Positions 11,735-24,052 of a stretch of DNA of 64,000 bases are shown in pieces. The notes under the pieces are model-generated. The model had not been told where the DNA came from. It did not search any database and worked only from the letters and a program-made list of their open reading frames with translations. A program made the translations under genes and the position numbers. How positions within the stretch are numbered: position 1 is the stretch's first letter; each line of letters begins with the position of its first letter. Source of the stretch: Pelodera strongyloides (lineage: Eukaryota > Nematoda > Chromadorea > Rhabditida > Rhabditidae); contig JAANDG010000227.1 in assembly GCA_036852015.1 (NCBI GenBank), positions 124,001 to 188,000 of the forward strand, given 5' to 3'.

Positions 11735-14206
11735 CTACAATAATAGTGCATGCATTTTGCAATCTGGCATCGTCACACCGAGGCTGTCTCTCGTTACCTG
11801 AAACAAATAACGTACAAATAAACAAACAAATTCTTGTTCTATTTTTTTTTTTAATCCCGGCCAGTTTTTGAAACGCATCTTAAGTACTTGCGTTCCTATG
11901 CTTTTATGCAACGTGGGGGTCTAATTGTGGTCTAGTTTTTCTTCTAATTTTTGCTCATTTGCGTATGCTGCATAAGAATGCAGTTGTCCGCGAAGCGTTT
12001 CGAAAACCGGCCGGTATTTAGCTTTAAATATAATATGAAGGTAGTAACGTGCATTCTATAACCACGCCGTAGAAGCACGCGGCCAAAACAACCTTTTAGA
12101 TAGTAACAACGTACAGGCTAAATTAAATGTACATTTAATTTAACCTGTACGTTACGCTGTAAAATAAAACATGATACCGTTGAAACAAGTTTCCATGCTT
12201 GTGCTCCGCATTTGGATATAATTATTGGGTGACTACAACGCAAATATCCATCCATTGCGCGGCACATATCAGTTAGGTAATCGTCGTTGGAAACTCCCTG
12301 AAAGTGGGAATATAAGAAAAATAGAAGAAAAATTAGCGCTGACCAGGAGTGGCGCGAAATTTTCGCCATGCACAATTGTCATCCCTAGGTGCGCGGCACA
12401 GCCGCGGCGCTTCTTCTGCGTTTTGCATCCGCACCAGGCATGCGCATGCGGTAATCGGTAAAAAGCCCACCTTATTCTTCTGTGCTTCTGCAATTGCTTG
12501 CGTGGCGGCGATCTTGCAATTTATGTAGTCTTTCTCGCCCTCTACCTAATTTTATATATTTTAATAATTTTCGATATTTTAATTTCCGAAATGAGAATAA
12601 ACTTGAATCGTTGACTTAAAGGGAATATGTATGCCCTTTTTGAAGTTAAGCTGTATTAATAGAATGTGTGTTCCTCATTAAGGAAACAACAACAAAAATT
12701 GTTAAAAGTTTCCCATTTAAAAGAAAATGATTTTCAAAGTTCATCTTTTCCATAGTAAACGCGTTGCTTGACCCCCTGGCTTACACGGCAGTGCTGATGG
12801 AACAAAAAATTTAGCATATGTGTGCATACATCGGCATATAGCATGCAACAGCGACATATTTGCATGCAAATGAGAATATTCGAATTTACATATTCAGTCG
12901 CCTACTTAAATTCATGTCTGGTGTGGAAACTCTAGTTTCGCAGTTGTTTTGCTCATTTTGAGTGCCTACATATTCCCTTTAACCTACATGTAAGCAGTGG
13001 TCTTTATTGGTACATCGAGTTGAAAGTTCACAATGACAAGTTCTTAAAATAATGTCTAGTAACTCGCAAAGACAAAAGGTACCCTAGGATTTTGGTGCAG
13101 TAAATAGTACAAACACAGTCATACTAACAAAGGACCATGTGCATTACAATAAGTATTACAAAAGAAACATAGCAATAAACATATTGGAAAATTAAGAAAA
13201 ATACAGATGTAATACCCTATTAGGTTAACGTAGATTTATTTAATTACCTGAGCAAAGCATGCAGCATGTTGTTCGAATAACGGTTGTCCATCTCCACACA
13301 TGTATCCATAACTCGCAGCGACTGCATCAACTGAAAGAGAGTCACAACGCACCTCACTTACGCAGTCCTGAAATGGTCAGACGTCTTGTCTTTTTCAGAC
13401 TATTTAAAGCGGTATGGCATGTGGTTGCGAACGTTTTCTTTATAACTGCATTACAGTGTATTGTATGCAATTATTTTTTGTAAATCTTCGCAGGTAAAGT
13501 ACTTATTACGAATCATACACAAGAATGCAGTCGTATCGTAGTATATGATTTACAAACAACATGTCATATTACTTGAACAAAAAAATGTTATATTACACGG
13601 TGCGGTTACAAAGCTGCCTGTACATAATTTATAAACATTCATAAAAAATTCATTAAAACTACCTGAAATTGATTGTATATTGTGCAAAGCTTGTGGAATA
13701 CATCGCCACCTTGTAGTGGAAGTTGCATCGAACCCGTGGACGATTGTAGAACGGTTGCATAGTGAAGCATTGGCTGAATGGATAGGATTGGGGGTAGCAG
13801 GAATTGAACCCTCGACCTGTCGGTTCACAGAATCCGACACTAACTGTTACACTAAAACCTATTGATCATGCCTATTCACACATAATTTTCATTTCATTCA
13901 TATATTTCTTCAGCACTTTCCAATGTTTCAATGCGCCTATATTTATGCAATTTAAAATACATTATGTTTTTGTCTTCGATAGGATTACATCATGGGCAAA
14001 TAAATTGTGCATTCTCCAAACCAAAAAATCCATATAAATATAATTAGTTTTTTATCACTACCCTTTATTTTACTTTAAAAACCTCAAACCTGCAAGCATT
14101 CTGCTACTTTCTGTTCATTTTCATATGTACATTTCGTTCCGTCTTTCGTTGTTGCCGTTGCAATTAAAGAAAAAGAGAATATAACCAATGGATTCTTTAT
14201 ACTCAT
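11735..14206 (-). CDS. DUF19 (T20D4.11-like) secreted cysteine-rich protein, six exons
   Basis: Member of a nematode secreted family of unknown biochemical role. Minus-strand exons are 14,206-14,090, 13,773-13,663, 13,367-13,248, 12,545-12,471, 12,297-12,178 and 11,797-11,735. Every intron is phase 0, giving 201 aa. A signal peptide opens it (MSIKNPLVIFSFSLIATATT). Twelve cysteines then appear in the family's spacing, in segments such as YNQFQDCVSEVRC, YGYMC, AACF, DYINCK, CRAMDGYLRC and ISKCGAQAWKLVSTVTRDSL, ending with VTMPDC. Exon 3 contains an internal GTAAGT that must be read through: splicing there would delete a cysteine-bearing segment. TTTCAG at about 14,217 leaves only a 10-nt leader. 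Introns carry a tRNA-like sequence (intron 1), a TTAA hairpin plus a dispersed repeat (intron 3), and a second TTAA element (intron 5). The family call is firm; function and partners are unknown. Confidence 0.9.
11855..12023. mobile_element. TTAA-flanked hairpin element, left end eroded
   Basis: The right end reads AAAACCGGCCGGTATTTAGCT then TTAA (12,024-12,027). The left side keeps TTAA (11,851-11,854) and CCGGCCAGTTTTTGAAACGC but has lost the AGCGAAAT tip. It is the same subfamily as the element at 52,467-52,631. It lies in intron 5 of the DUF19 gene. Confidence 0.8.
12104..12157. repeat. Short palindrome
   Basis: AACGTACAGGCTAAATTAAA is followed by its near-perfect reverse complement centred at about 12,131. 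It lies about 20 bp past the exon 5 donor in DUF19 intron 5. It could form a hairpin in pre-mRNA; no function is assigned. Confidence 0.7.
12620..12978. mobile_element. TTAA-flanked 359-bp element
   Basis: TTAA (12,616-12,619) then AGGGAATATGTATGCC. The mirror end is GTGCCTACATATTCCCT then TTAA (12,979-12,982). Only the ends are inverted; the interior is not a hairpin and is not coding. It lies in DUF19 intron 3. Confidence 0.85.
13004..13172 (+). repeat. Dispersed repeat R1, copy 1
   Basis: It opens with TTTATTGGTACATCGAGTTG and carries AAAAGGTACCCTAGGATTTT and CATACTAACAAAGGACCATG blocks. Two further copies are at 16,194-16,350 (same strand) and 23,060-23,222 (opposite strand). Confidence 0.8.
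13796..13864 (-). repeat. tRNA-like sequence (B box intact)
   Basis: On the minus strand the 3' half reads GAGGGTTCAATTCCTGCTAC, a perfect B-box (GGTTCAATTCC) with T-arm pairing except one mismatch. An anticodon-stem-like GTCGG/CCGAC lies upstream. The acceptor stem does not close well, so this is a tRNA relic or a tRNA-derived SINE head. It lies in DUF19 intron 1. Confidence 0.5.
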
Positions 14207-14216
14207 TGTGGATTAT

Positions 14217-14220
14217 CTGA
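14217..14220 (-). promoter_or_regulatory. Likely trans-splice acceptor of the DUF19 gene
   Basis: The minus strand reads AATATTTCAG then ATAATCCACA and the ATG. A 10-nt leader is typical of spliced-leader mRNAs. Inference. Confidence 0.5.
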
Positions 14221-14892
14221 AATATTTGATAAAACTTAAGATACGAATATAATCAGTCCACCGTGCCATGAAGAACGTTCGAAAAATGTACAAATGTAAA
14301 AGGTGTAAAACGTAAGGTAAGGTAGAAAAACGCAAATCTTTTGTCAATCGAGTGTAAGCAAACAAGGATCAACTTTATAGGATTTTTTAAACCTGGTTTT
14401 AAACCCGCACCATATTCCTTTCATATACACATCCTACATCCATATGTAATTGTTTCCGATCCACAACCTAGTTAATAATAATATATCCCAGCAAAATTAT
14501 TTACATGAAGCATTGAAACATATCTATTGAAGCATCAGGACTAACCGTAGCGGATACAAATGATTGAAATAACCAGCTCCCAAATATTAAACGGGGGACG
14601 ACTGTTTGCACCTACACAAAAAGGAACTATTAAATATCATCCGGGAACTAAAACTTCGGGAATTGGAATTTTTAAAATCTGACGATAAAATAGTCTATAA
14701 GGTAATATTTATGTATCACTTTAAAATTACCGATAATCAGGTTGCACCTGCACAAAACGGAACTAAGAGAAGGGGAACGTGAACTTTGCAAGAGATTGCC
14801 GACGACGCAATTGCTTTGCTATTCTGAAGTCACCGGGGTTGAAGTGCCCGTAGAATTGTCGCCGCCCTTGTTAAAGTTAAGCCCACCTTTGA

Positions 14893-14990
14893 GATAGAGG
14901 GAGAGAGAGAGAGAGAGAGAGGAGAGAGAGGGGGAGAGAGAGAGAGAGAGGGAGAGATGGAGGGAGAGATGGAGAGAGGGAGGGAGAGAT
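14893..14990. repeat. GA microsatellite
   Basis: Nearly pure GAGA/GGGAGA repeat. The serine/leucine-only frame on the minus strand is an artefact. Confidence 0.9.
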
Positions 14991-15289
14991 AAGGGTAACG
15001 ACAAAAAAATATTACTAGGCAAAGGTAAAATAATGGCTACACAGGTACACTATCATGGTTAGATTCAATTTTGTATACTGCAAAGATTTCAGGGGGTAAA
15101 ACACCAATAAAATGAAAGAAACTAAGCAAATCACATGAAGAAATTAAAAGGAAGTCGAGAAACACATTTATCTAGTTTTAGGCAGAATAAAGTGGAATCA
15201 AAGAAGACGTTTCGAGTTTCAGCTCAATAACGCTTCTGCAGACTATTTGGAGTTTTTAGCCTTGTCGAATTCACAAAGAGGCATGATAG

Positions 15290-15333
15290 AGGGAGAGAGA
15301 GAGAGAGAGTCAGAGAGACAGACAGAGAGAGAT

Positions 15334-15370
<37 letters not shown>
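15290..15370. repeat. GA microsatellite
   Basis: GAGA repeat with a few CAGA interruptions. Non-coding. Confidence 0.9.
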
Positions 15371-15371
<1 letters not shown>

Positions 15372-16193
15372 GGGAGAGTGAACGTTAGGGAAAAGGATAA
15401 GGATAGAGTAGGACCAATGTCTGTGAGAGAGGACCCTTAAATAGAGAACCAATCAACTCGGAACTAGTAAAACGAGGTTTTTTTTGGGTAAAAGAGGAAC
15501 TTGCATGTCCCAGCAGAATAAAGAGAATAATTTGTCGCAATGGTGTCATCGTTGGCCCAACTTTACTGCTACGATTTTGCGCCCCCAGTGATATAGTTAA
15601 CTCAAGTTAACTGTTTCAACCTAGTATCATTTTATGTGGCTTTATGTTGTATAGTATTAGGTGGTCAGCCGACGATTGCTTATTTGTAAAACAGTAAAAT
15701 TGCCGAAACCACTGAAAACCTGTCGATAGCCGGTCAGCAAATGGTTATCAAGAAAAAATAGCGCCCAGTTGGTGACCATTAGACCACGGTTTTTGAGAAA
15801 GCTTGGTCACGACAAGGTCATCAAGTGGTCGTGAAAACACGGGAACCGTCGTCAAATGGGTTCTTCCATGTTCTATGAAATCGCCATGAGAAAAAAATCC
15901 CTAGAACATCCAAAGACAACCCACAAAACGAGTTGACGAAAGACATGAAAATGTCAAGAAAAATGCTTTTCCAAATAGGGTACACGGTGGAATGAGCAAA
16001 AATAATAGAAATCTTGAGCGGAAGATGTCGCGAGAGAGCGAGAGCGAGAAGTAGAGAAACACGAGAGACGAGAGAAAGGAAAGAGAGATGAGAGATGGGA
16101 GAGGAGAGAGATAACAGAATAACAGGGGTGGACTAAGTTAGCAGGGAGACGATAGAGAGGTATTTTAACTCGCAGCATCTGATATATGATAAA

Positions 16194-16350
16194 TGTTTAT
16201 TGGATCAACGAGTGGTGGGAACAAAGAAGAAAGTTCTCGGGGTAGTTGCTGTTAGCTCGTAAACCAAAAGGTACCCTAAGATGTTGATGCGGTAAGGACA
16301 CCATCATACTAACAAGGGACCGTGTGCATTAATAACATACGAAACTGAAC
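16194..16350 (+). repeat. Dispersed repeat R1, copy 2
   Basis: It begins TTTATTGGATCAACGAG and carries AAAAGGTACCCTAAGATGTT and CATACTAACAAGGGACCGTG, matching copies 1 and 3 in order. Substitutions throughout indicate an old insertion. Confidence 0.8.
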
Positions 16351-19021
16351 TGATAAACATATAAACACGTAAACGAACACAAACATACAAACACAATTAC
16401 ACACTATTAAGTCATGCAGGATGGAAGAATAAGAAAATAATAATAATAACACAACACACAGATACATATAATACAGACATTACAATATATATTTTCCCAC
16501 TAAAGCATAGTACCTCACTCAATTTATATAAAATATGGGCGAAGGATCATAATACTCCCGAATATCCGTCAGAATATTATATGAGAATTTTGGAAACAAC
16601 CATATATTTCTAGAACATTTCTGATGACATTGGTATTCAACGACCTTATCTGCATACTCTATGTCCTTTGTGCAAAATCAAGTACCCAATAATAAGTAAT
16701 GCATGATATGAACACATGGGACCAAGTTTTCGTTCCGCAAAATTGCAAAAAACTTTCACTTGCAAACTAAACTCAATTGCTCTTGGGAAATTGAGCCACA
16801 AGTTTGCGGGCCACAAGTGCAGTTAAAGATATAAAAAAGGGAGAAATCATAAAGAACTTATTCAAATCAGTATATTCCATAACAATCACAAAGACATGTA
16901 TAAACCATCATTGACAAACAACGCGAAACATTAGGAGATGAGAAAGTAGGTAAGAAAGAAACGACCACCCACATGGCTACAGAGTAGATCTCCTACAAGT
17001 CGGCATAGTTGTGTTCTCACGCATCTAGACCTAGATAGCTATTCTCTGACATACTGGGATGTATGGAATACTACTGTTCGCCAAGAGTTCGCAACGATAA
17101 ACCTCGATAACAAAACCTCTAAGGAAAAAGTCAGAGGTTTTCCCTTATGGGAACGACAGAAAATAACCAAATTTCCGAGTTACCGTATCCTCAGAAAGGG
17201 AACGCGGGACTCCTATTTACACTCCCCTTCGTTGCGTGATAGAGTGAAGTCAGCGTTTCCTGTGGAAAAAGTTGTTGAAAGCGCGCGCCTAAGGGTTTTC
17301 TGGGCCTCTGGCCTTTCTCTGTCCTTGAGGACCCTATGTACAAAGTTAACTCAATTCGTTATACGTGTGGACACGTCGAGAAATGATATTTTCTCCAGCG
17401 AAGAATTTTTATGAAAAGCTGAGATGGTGAGGTACGGCTACTGGGGAAACAAAAACTGAGTTTCGAAAAGCAGAAATATCGTATAGAACTGAAATGAGGC
17501 GTTTCAACAACGTCGACTGCATAATGTTACACAATGACCTTGTTCAGGAAACGCTTTCCTAGGTCGGGAGGAATTTATACATGTCATCTGGGACTCATCT
17601 AGCTGCCCATGAACTATTTGATCAATACTTCTATCGAAATCTTGCATAAACCCATGTGCTCTCGAGAGAATAAAGCAAGATTTAGGGAAGGGAAGATTAA
17701 AAAAAAAAAATTTGACTTCATTCCTGAAAGATCTCTCTACTGTCATTTATAACGAATTAACTTGTGATCTCTAACAATAAATTGCAAAGCAATGCAAAGT
17801 ACAAAAGAACTTTGGACATCTATTTATTTCACTGTCTGCATATAACATATATGATGAACATAAAAAGTATTTCCCAACCTTCTTCCTCCACTTTTTCTCT
17901 GTTCCGAGCCTTGTCGTTAACGCAATTTTGCCCTTTTTGGCGTCTTTTGATTGACATCCAAAAGGGTTTCTTTTCTCTCCGAAAAGCATTCAAAATTGGA
18001 TAAAATTAGGCGGAGAAAGTCAAAAATCGTGTAAGTTTTGCAGATGTTAGGGCTGTAAAGTCTTACTGTTTACGTCACACGTACTATTTGCAAATTGTGT
18101 GTATCATTATGTGCCCCTCGGCACAGAAGAGCACAAAAATGTGAATATGCCTCCTGGGAAGTAAGTTGTACAGCGTAAGTTTCAAGACCGTGTCACATGT
18201 GGCATCTAATTTAGATATTCGAGAATTTAGTTATCAGTTAGTTATTATGTTAAATTTGCAAAAAAAAATGAATTTCTCAACATATGAAGAACGTAAGCTA
18301 AAAAATATCTTATTATATAAAGTTGGGAGCTTTGTTTGTTTGTTTGTGCGTTTGTTTGAGTGTACGTTTGGATGATGTGCGTTACGCTCAGGTTGTAGGA
18401 TTGGTTCAGTAGTTCACGTTCCCGTGCACTGAGCCATCTCACTTCCCGAGCGCCCCTCTCACAAACGTCCAAAAAAGGCTGCATATGTGGAATATGTGTG
18501 GTGTATCGTTCGGGCGCGGTGGCGCGCAGCTCATTTTAGGAAACAAAGAACACTCACAACTCAAAGAACTACCAAATCACAATCTTTGACAACTTTTTAT
18601 GAAATACTTTTTTGTCATCACTTTAGTCTATTTTTCATTTACTCATTACATCATTTTGCAACAAAGCATTTTTTCTCTGCACATAGTCTCTTTTTTTTCA
18701 TTCACTACTAGTTTCATTTTTATTTACAAAGATGTAACATTTTTTGATTTAGTCGACATATTTTGCAACAAAGCATTGAGTAATTCTCTGCACATTTCCC
18801 TTATTTCCCATGAAACGAGCGTCCAATCTTGAGCGATGTTTCGGTCGAACGAAAGAACATTCCACAGAAATTCTTAATTTCGCGTAGTTTTTGCTTTAGT
18901 ATGGATAATACACGGTATCACCTGTAACGTTCGACGACATTCTTTAGTTTAATACAGTTAAGGAAAAGATCTGTGACAATTTTTTTAGGATTTGGGATTT
19001 TTTCTGCTTTATATAGTCTAA

Positions 19022-19640
19022 CGATTTGCAGACAATTTAGGAGTAATATAGTCAACAGAAACTAAGTTCTAACCCGTGTTTAATATTGGTATGGGTTTCA
19101 AAAGGAAAAATGAGATACTGGAGTCTCTTTGCAGACAAATGTTTCTTCCTAACTTATATAGCCCGCGAAACATTGCGGCGTATCAGCCACGCGATATTAA
19201 GCTGCTTTTAGTAGGCTTCGGCAATTTTTCGGTCCTAGAGTAGAACAAGTTGCAGACAATTTAGGAGGAATACAGTCAACAGAAACTAAGATCTATCCCC
19301 GTGTTTGATATCGGTGTAGGTTTCAAAAGGGAAAATAACAAAGATGAAACAATTTCCTTTATGTAAATGCTTTGCTTCTAACTTATATATCCCAGCGAAA
19401 CATTGCGGCGTATCAGCCACGCGCTTATTACGCTGCTTTTCGGTTTTGGAAATTTTTTGGACGCTATATTTGTCCAACGATTTACAGGCAATTTAGGAGG
19501 AATATAGTCAACGTCCTAAAATGGGCGACCCAAACTAAGTTCTATCCCCAGGAAACTATTCTTGCGAGAAAGAGTTGCTTCTACTTATAGATATAGCCCA
19601 GTGAAACATAGCGACCATCAGCGAATATTGGAAAGACGCC
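19022..19640 (+). repeat. Tandem array, ~229-bp unit, about 2.7 copies
   Basis: Three unit starts at about 19,022, 19,250 and 19,478 share GCAGACAATTTAGGAG(G)AAT and AGTCAACAGAAACTAAG. Each continues to a GCGAAACATTGCGGCGTATC block followed by CAGCCACGCG. The third unit is shortened. It looks like a minisatellite of unknown origin. Confidence 0.85.
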
Positions 19641-22135
19641 TCAGGCGGCGGTAGCCGACTGGTATATATAAAAAAATACGTAGTAAGTAGAGAAAAAAGG
19701 GAGAAATCCTTCTCTAGAGCACACTAGTCTCATGGGGACATTATCCCTTTGCAGGAGGCCGGATGTATTTAGATTTGCAATTAGATAGTAAGCAGCGAGA
19801 ACTTATTTTTAATTTATTTGTACCGTTGTTTTCGAAATTAATTATTTTTGAATGAATTTTACGTACACTCCCACAGGACGAATATTATTTAAATTAAAGA
19901 ATTACTGGAGACTGAAGATGCTGTATACAACTATAACATTCTGTACAGATTAGTTATATATTCACTCTTTTAATACTAGTTCTATTATGAGACATAAAGG
20001 AAAGAGTATAATATATCATACTAGCAAAGGCGCATGTTGTATGAAGTAATTTGCGAGTGCACTCTAGTCTTTTTAGACCACTATTGGATGGGACAATAAG
20101 CACGTACACCAATAAAACATGCCCAATTTACGTTGTGAGTATAACCTGCGAAATACACTTAAACCCGATGTAAATCGTCAAACGGTTCGATTTTGGTATT
20201 TTATCAGTAAAGGGGCTCGTGGGAGGTATATGCGTTGCGGAAACGCGCATCCCCATATTTGGGGTGGAAAGCTAAAAAAAAAGGGGGGGGGGTTGGATGC
20301 AACCATGAAACCCAAACTATGCTATTTATGAAATTGAACCATCGGGTTTATCTTTATAAGAATATCTATAAGGATGATAGTAGCTGAAGCAATACTAATC
20401 CATTATGCATTGAAATTGAGCAATTCTTGTACCTCATCACAAAAGCGTGCCGTGATTTATATGACCTATTAAATGTTCGCGGGCGACACGAAAACAAATG
20501 GCCCCAATACTATGTATACAGGAAATAAGGTAATCAGTGTAAGTGGGGGGTCCAGAGACGTAGTACTGAGCAGGCAGAGGAAAATAAATAAAATGAATGG
20601 CGCTTATGTTTATGTGGCGGTAACTTGGCGTATCTTCGTAGGTTTCTGTGAGCACTTTTGGGGAATCCCCTGGACCAGATGTGCAAAGTGGTGTGGGTTA
20701 GTGCGGTTATGTACGCTTTACTGTGAGCTTGTTGTGCCACGAAAAAAAACGGTTGCAATTGCGGCTCGCAGCGCATCAATTCTTTCGCCCAGCCTTCATC
20801 AGCTTCTCGCGACACATTCGCGCCACCTTCAGCGTTTTCTCCATGCATGCTGTCCCACGGACCTGACCGTGGCCAGGAGGCATATTAATTGCAAGAAGTT
20901 AACGTCACATCACTTCCGACGTTCAGACTGCATTTCAATAAAATATGTGTGAAATTTGCTTGCTGAACTGGACCATAACCTGCAACACTGGCTTACTACG
21001 TGCGCCCGCCCACAGGTCACACGAGTATCATTTTTTTGTGTACAAACATGGATTCATAAGGCGGTGCGTGACGTATACGTATACTCAACGCAAATTATTA
21101 ACTAATTAAATTGAAATAACCTTAGTTGTAGACTTTCAAGTTGTAATGCACAAGAATATTTGTCGTAATTTATAAGCAAAACATGATAAACATTATTCAC
21201 TGAGTAACACATCAGCAGAGAGGTTTTGTGTACTGAGGATGAGGTCTCTATTTAATAAATTCCAAAACGGCAATCGTAAAGCTTACGTTCTAAAGCCGCG
21301 GATCCCATCTGATGAAACAAGTTAGCCGCACACATGCCGCAAATTGCCTATTCAAACAATTTGGGGTGTTCAATCACTACTCCGTCAACTTTAAATTGAA
21401 ACTGCCCGGCCTATGAGGGCCTAAAGCCTAAAGTTGACAGGCTCTAAATAGGGTAAGGGCCCCTCAAAGACCCTCTCAGTGATGGTTTTGTATGCAAATG
21501 TCAGTTACACGCGTGCGGAAATGAGAAAAACAAGGGTGAAGATATAATAAGAGTTTATTGAACAGCACAGATAATAAATAAAACATTCAATAAGAATAGT
21601 AATCACTGGGTGAAGGGGCTACGTTATGATACGTATCAGCATAGTGATGTTAAACTTACGTGGTGATAGGGGATAATGCTTGTTTTGCGAATATGCAGCG
21701 GACTACCGTACACCTCATGATATTTGAAATTGGCGCTCGTTCGTTAATATTATAGTACGGTAGCGTTGTACTATAAAAGCGCGAGTTGCGACGATTTTCC
21801 TCATTCTGGTCTGTTGTGCTAGAATAAGGGCCCTCCCACCGCTCCCGAAATGTAAATCGGCGCGCACGGGCGCTTGTTCTCAGTCTTTGTGGCGCTCGGC
21901 GCCTACAATCTGTTACTGCACTATATTGTTTAGCCATGGGGTTCAAAGACATCAATACACCTTTCTCTGGTTTAGAAATCATGCACTTTAGACCCACTTT
22001 ATGGCTGCAGACAAGACAAGATAGCGCCGGCTGATCGTTACGTCAAGTCCCGTAAATTGTGGTTTTAACACAATTGACGGCAAGCTGCTGGTAAGACAGC
22101 TTGTCAAGGTACCTCATCTAAACCATTTTATTTAG

Positions 22136-22277
22136 GTCCTCTACGCTCGAGTACTTTTCGTGGGAACTCGTCGCGCCAACCGCACCGCAGCCGTGCCGAT
22201 GGCGCTCTCGACAGGAGGAGCCGGAAAATTCCGACGTGTTTCAAGTTCCGTCGTTCCGTGAGCTTAAAGTGTTATAA
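22136..22277 (+). CDS. Possible terminal exon of an unrecognised gene
   Basis: After a TTTATTTAG acceptor, an open frame entered with two bases from a previous exon encodes STLEYFSWELVAPTAPQPCR and ends FQVPSFRELKVL at a stop (22,275-22,277). Composition is protein-like (mixed acidic/basic, Trp and Pro) and GC content is higher than the flanks. No upstream exon in matching phase was found and the family is unknown. It may be a gene relic or chance. Confidence 0.2.
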
Positions 22278-23059
22278 ATAAGCGTTACGTAAGCGCTTCG
22301 GGAGCAGCTCAAGGTTGCCCTAAGTCCGCTCGCCCAGGATATTTTTTCCTCCTGTTTTCCTCCTGTGTTCATATAAGTTTTTCTTAGTACACCCGTTCAC
22401 TATTAATTAGTTTTTGGTGGGTTCATTCGGACCTACACTAGTACTCCTATTTCTGTTTAGTTACAGGCTCCATCTTGACAACAGTTTTATCCTACGGTAC
22501 CTTGTAAATAATATGATTTAGCATACATGTTACTTTCCCATATACTCACTGATAGACTTGGATGTATTGTATGTATAATAAGTTTCATAGCACTTGGAGT
22601 TTTGTCGTGATTTAGCGATGAATGTATGATGTTTAGACTGATATATGTATGATGTGTTTATCGATGAATGTATATATGGTGTGTATATGTTGTGACCGCT
22701 TATTCCACAATAAACCTATACCGTGCCGCCACAATAAACCTATACCTTTTGATCTGAGTTTTGGTGTTGTTCATTTGGGAAGGAATGCGTGGGAAAAGAG
22801 GTGTGTATTTGCAAAATTAGCTTTATGTGAAGGCGAGTGGAATAATGGAAGTGAAACGAACATTATGTAACGAGACCGCATAATATACTATGCTGAAGAA
22901 AAAAAAACAGACTGAAACACAAACATATGTGATTGTCTCAACCTTGTAGCTCAAAAAGATTTACTATATTGTACATGTTTATTCTGTATATGTAGTATAC
23001 AACGAGGTATACAGGTATACTGCATATATAGCTTATCCATATGTTTGATTCTAGTAATA

Positions 23060-23222
23060 CTTATTGTAATACATACATACTGTCCCTTATTAGTATGATG
23101 GTGTTTTTACTGCACCACATCTTAGGGTGCCTTTTGGCTTTCGAGTTTCTAGATGTTATTTTTGAGCTTGCCAATGTGGTAATTATCGACTCGGTGAACC
23201 AATAAACTATTTTTAAACTTTA
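23060..23222 (-). repeat. Dispersed repeat R1, copy 3
   Basis: The reverse complement matches copies 1 and 2: TTTATTGGTTCACCGAGT, AACATCTAGAAACTCG, AAAAGGCACCCTAAGATGTG and CATACTAATAAGGGACAG. The conserved start and variable end suggest a short non-autonomous retroposon or MITE. Confidence 0.8.
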
Positions 23223-24026
23223 TGTAGTCTTTACTCTTTACCAAATTACGTTTTATATATCAGGCCGTGCTTACGAGGTAAGAGCAAGAGAAGTTGACTC
23301 GCTACAGGAACAGGCACAACGTACAACGACTTATGCATAACATTCAGTCAACTCATTATTCACATGAGTTGTTGTTCTATTATACAAATAAACACCATCA
23401 TATTGTTAAACTAATCACCCTTTCGTGTACTCTTTCTTCTTGCTTGTCAAACCTGTTTCTTATATCGATTCCAGTCTTGCTCGAGACTGCATTGGCAGAC
23501 AAGGTCATACTTAACACTTGCAATTTTTCACCTTTTATTTCTCGCTTTCCTTTAGTTTTACGCCTTTTATTGGTACTTTTATACAGAATAACTAAAATCC
23601 CAGGTTATGTTGCTATGTCTGTTAGGTGTATGTTAGGTGTGTTTACCCTGCAAATGGCAAATATTATGCATCAGTACAAGTTGATATTATAATTTGAATG
23701 CGAACAATTGTTTGTTATTTTGAATTCCCTTTATAATGTAAGTGTATTCAATTTGTTGAGGACTTGCCATTGATTTTACTATTTTTATATTGCAGAATAT
23801 AAAAAATGATTTTTTTTTTTGGGAAAAATATACAAAAAGGTTCACGTCATTTTTATTGCTGAAATACTTTACATAAAAAATATTATAATGAAGATAGCTT
23901 TGGTTAAAATAAATTTAATTCTTCGCGGGCTTGTTCTACACACATTTCTTATTTGAATTTTACGCAAACAGAAAATAAAAATTGGTCATTTTCCACGAGC
24001 CTGACCCTTTCAGTTCTAATATATTC

Positions 24027-24029
24027 CAG
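24027..24029 (+). promoter_or_regulatory. Likely trans-splice acceptor of the SLC6 gene
   Basis: ATATATTCCAG ends at 24,029, 23 nt before the start codon; a second candidate CAG ends at 24,013. It is consistent with a spliced leader or an unseen 5' exon. Inference. Confidence 0.4.
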
Positions 24030-24052
24030 TTAATTTCTTCAATAAAATTTGA

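Larger units (their letters stand above)
14221..24010. other. Gene-poor 9.8-kb intergenic region
   Basis: No convincing multi-exon gene on either strand. Contents: GA microsatellites (14,893-14,990; 15,290-15,370), a GA-rich tract near 16,030-16,115, R1 repeats, a ~229-bp tandem array at 19,022-19,640, homopolymers (G run near 20,283, T run near 23,811) and one possible terminal exon at 22,136-22,277. Frames at 17,504-17,746 (minus), 20,473-20,952 and 21,656-21,997 (minus) have no recognisable family. Confidence 0.5.

Noticed and set aside
20473..20952. 159-aa plus-strand frame and its antisense partner
   Set aside because: Both strands are open over a GC-richer stretch; no domain, and composition looks random.
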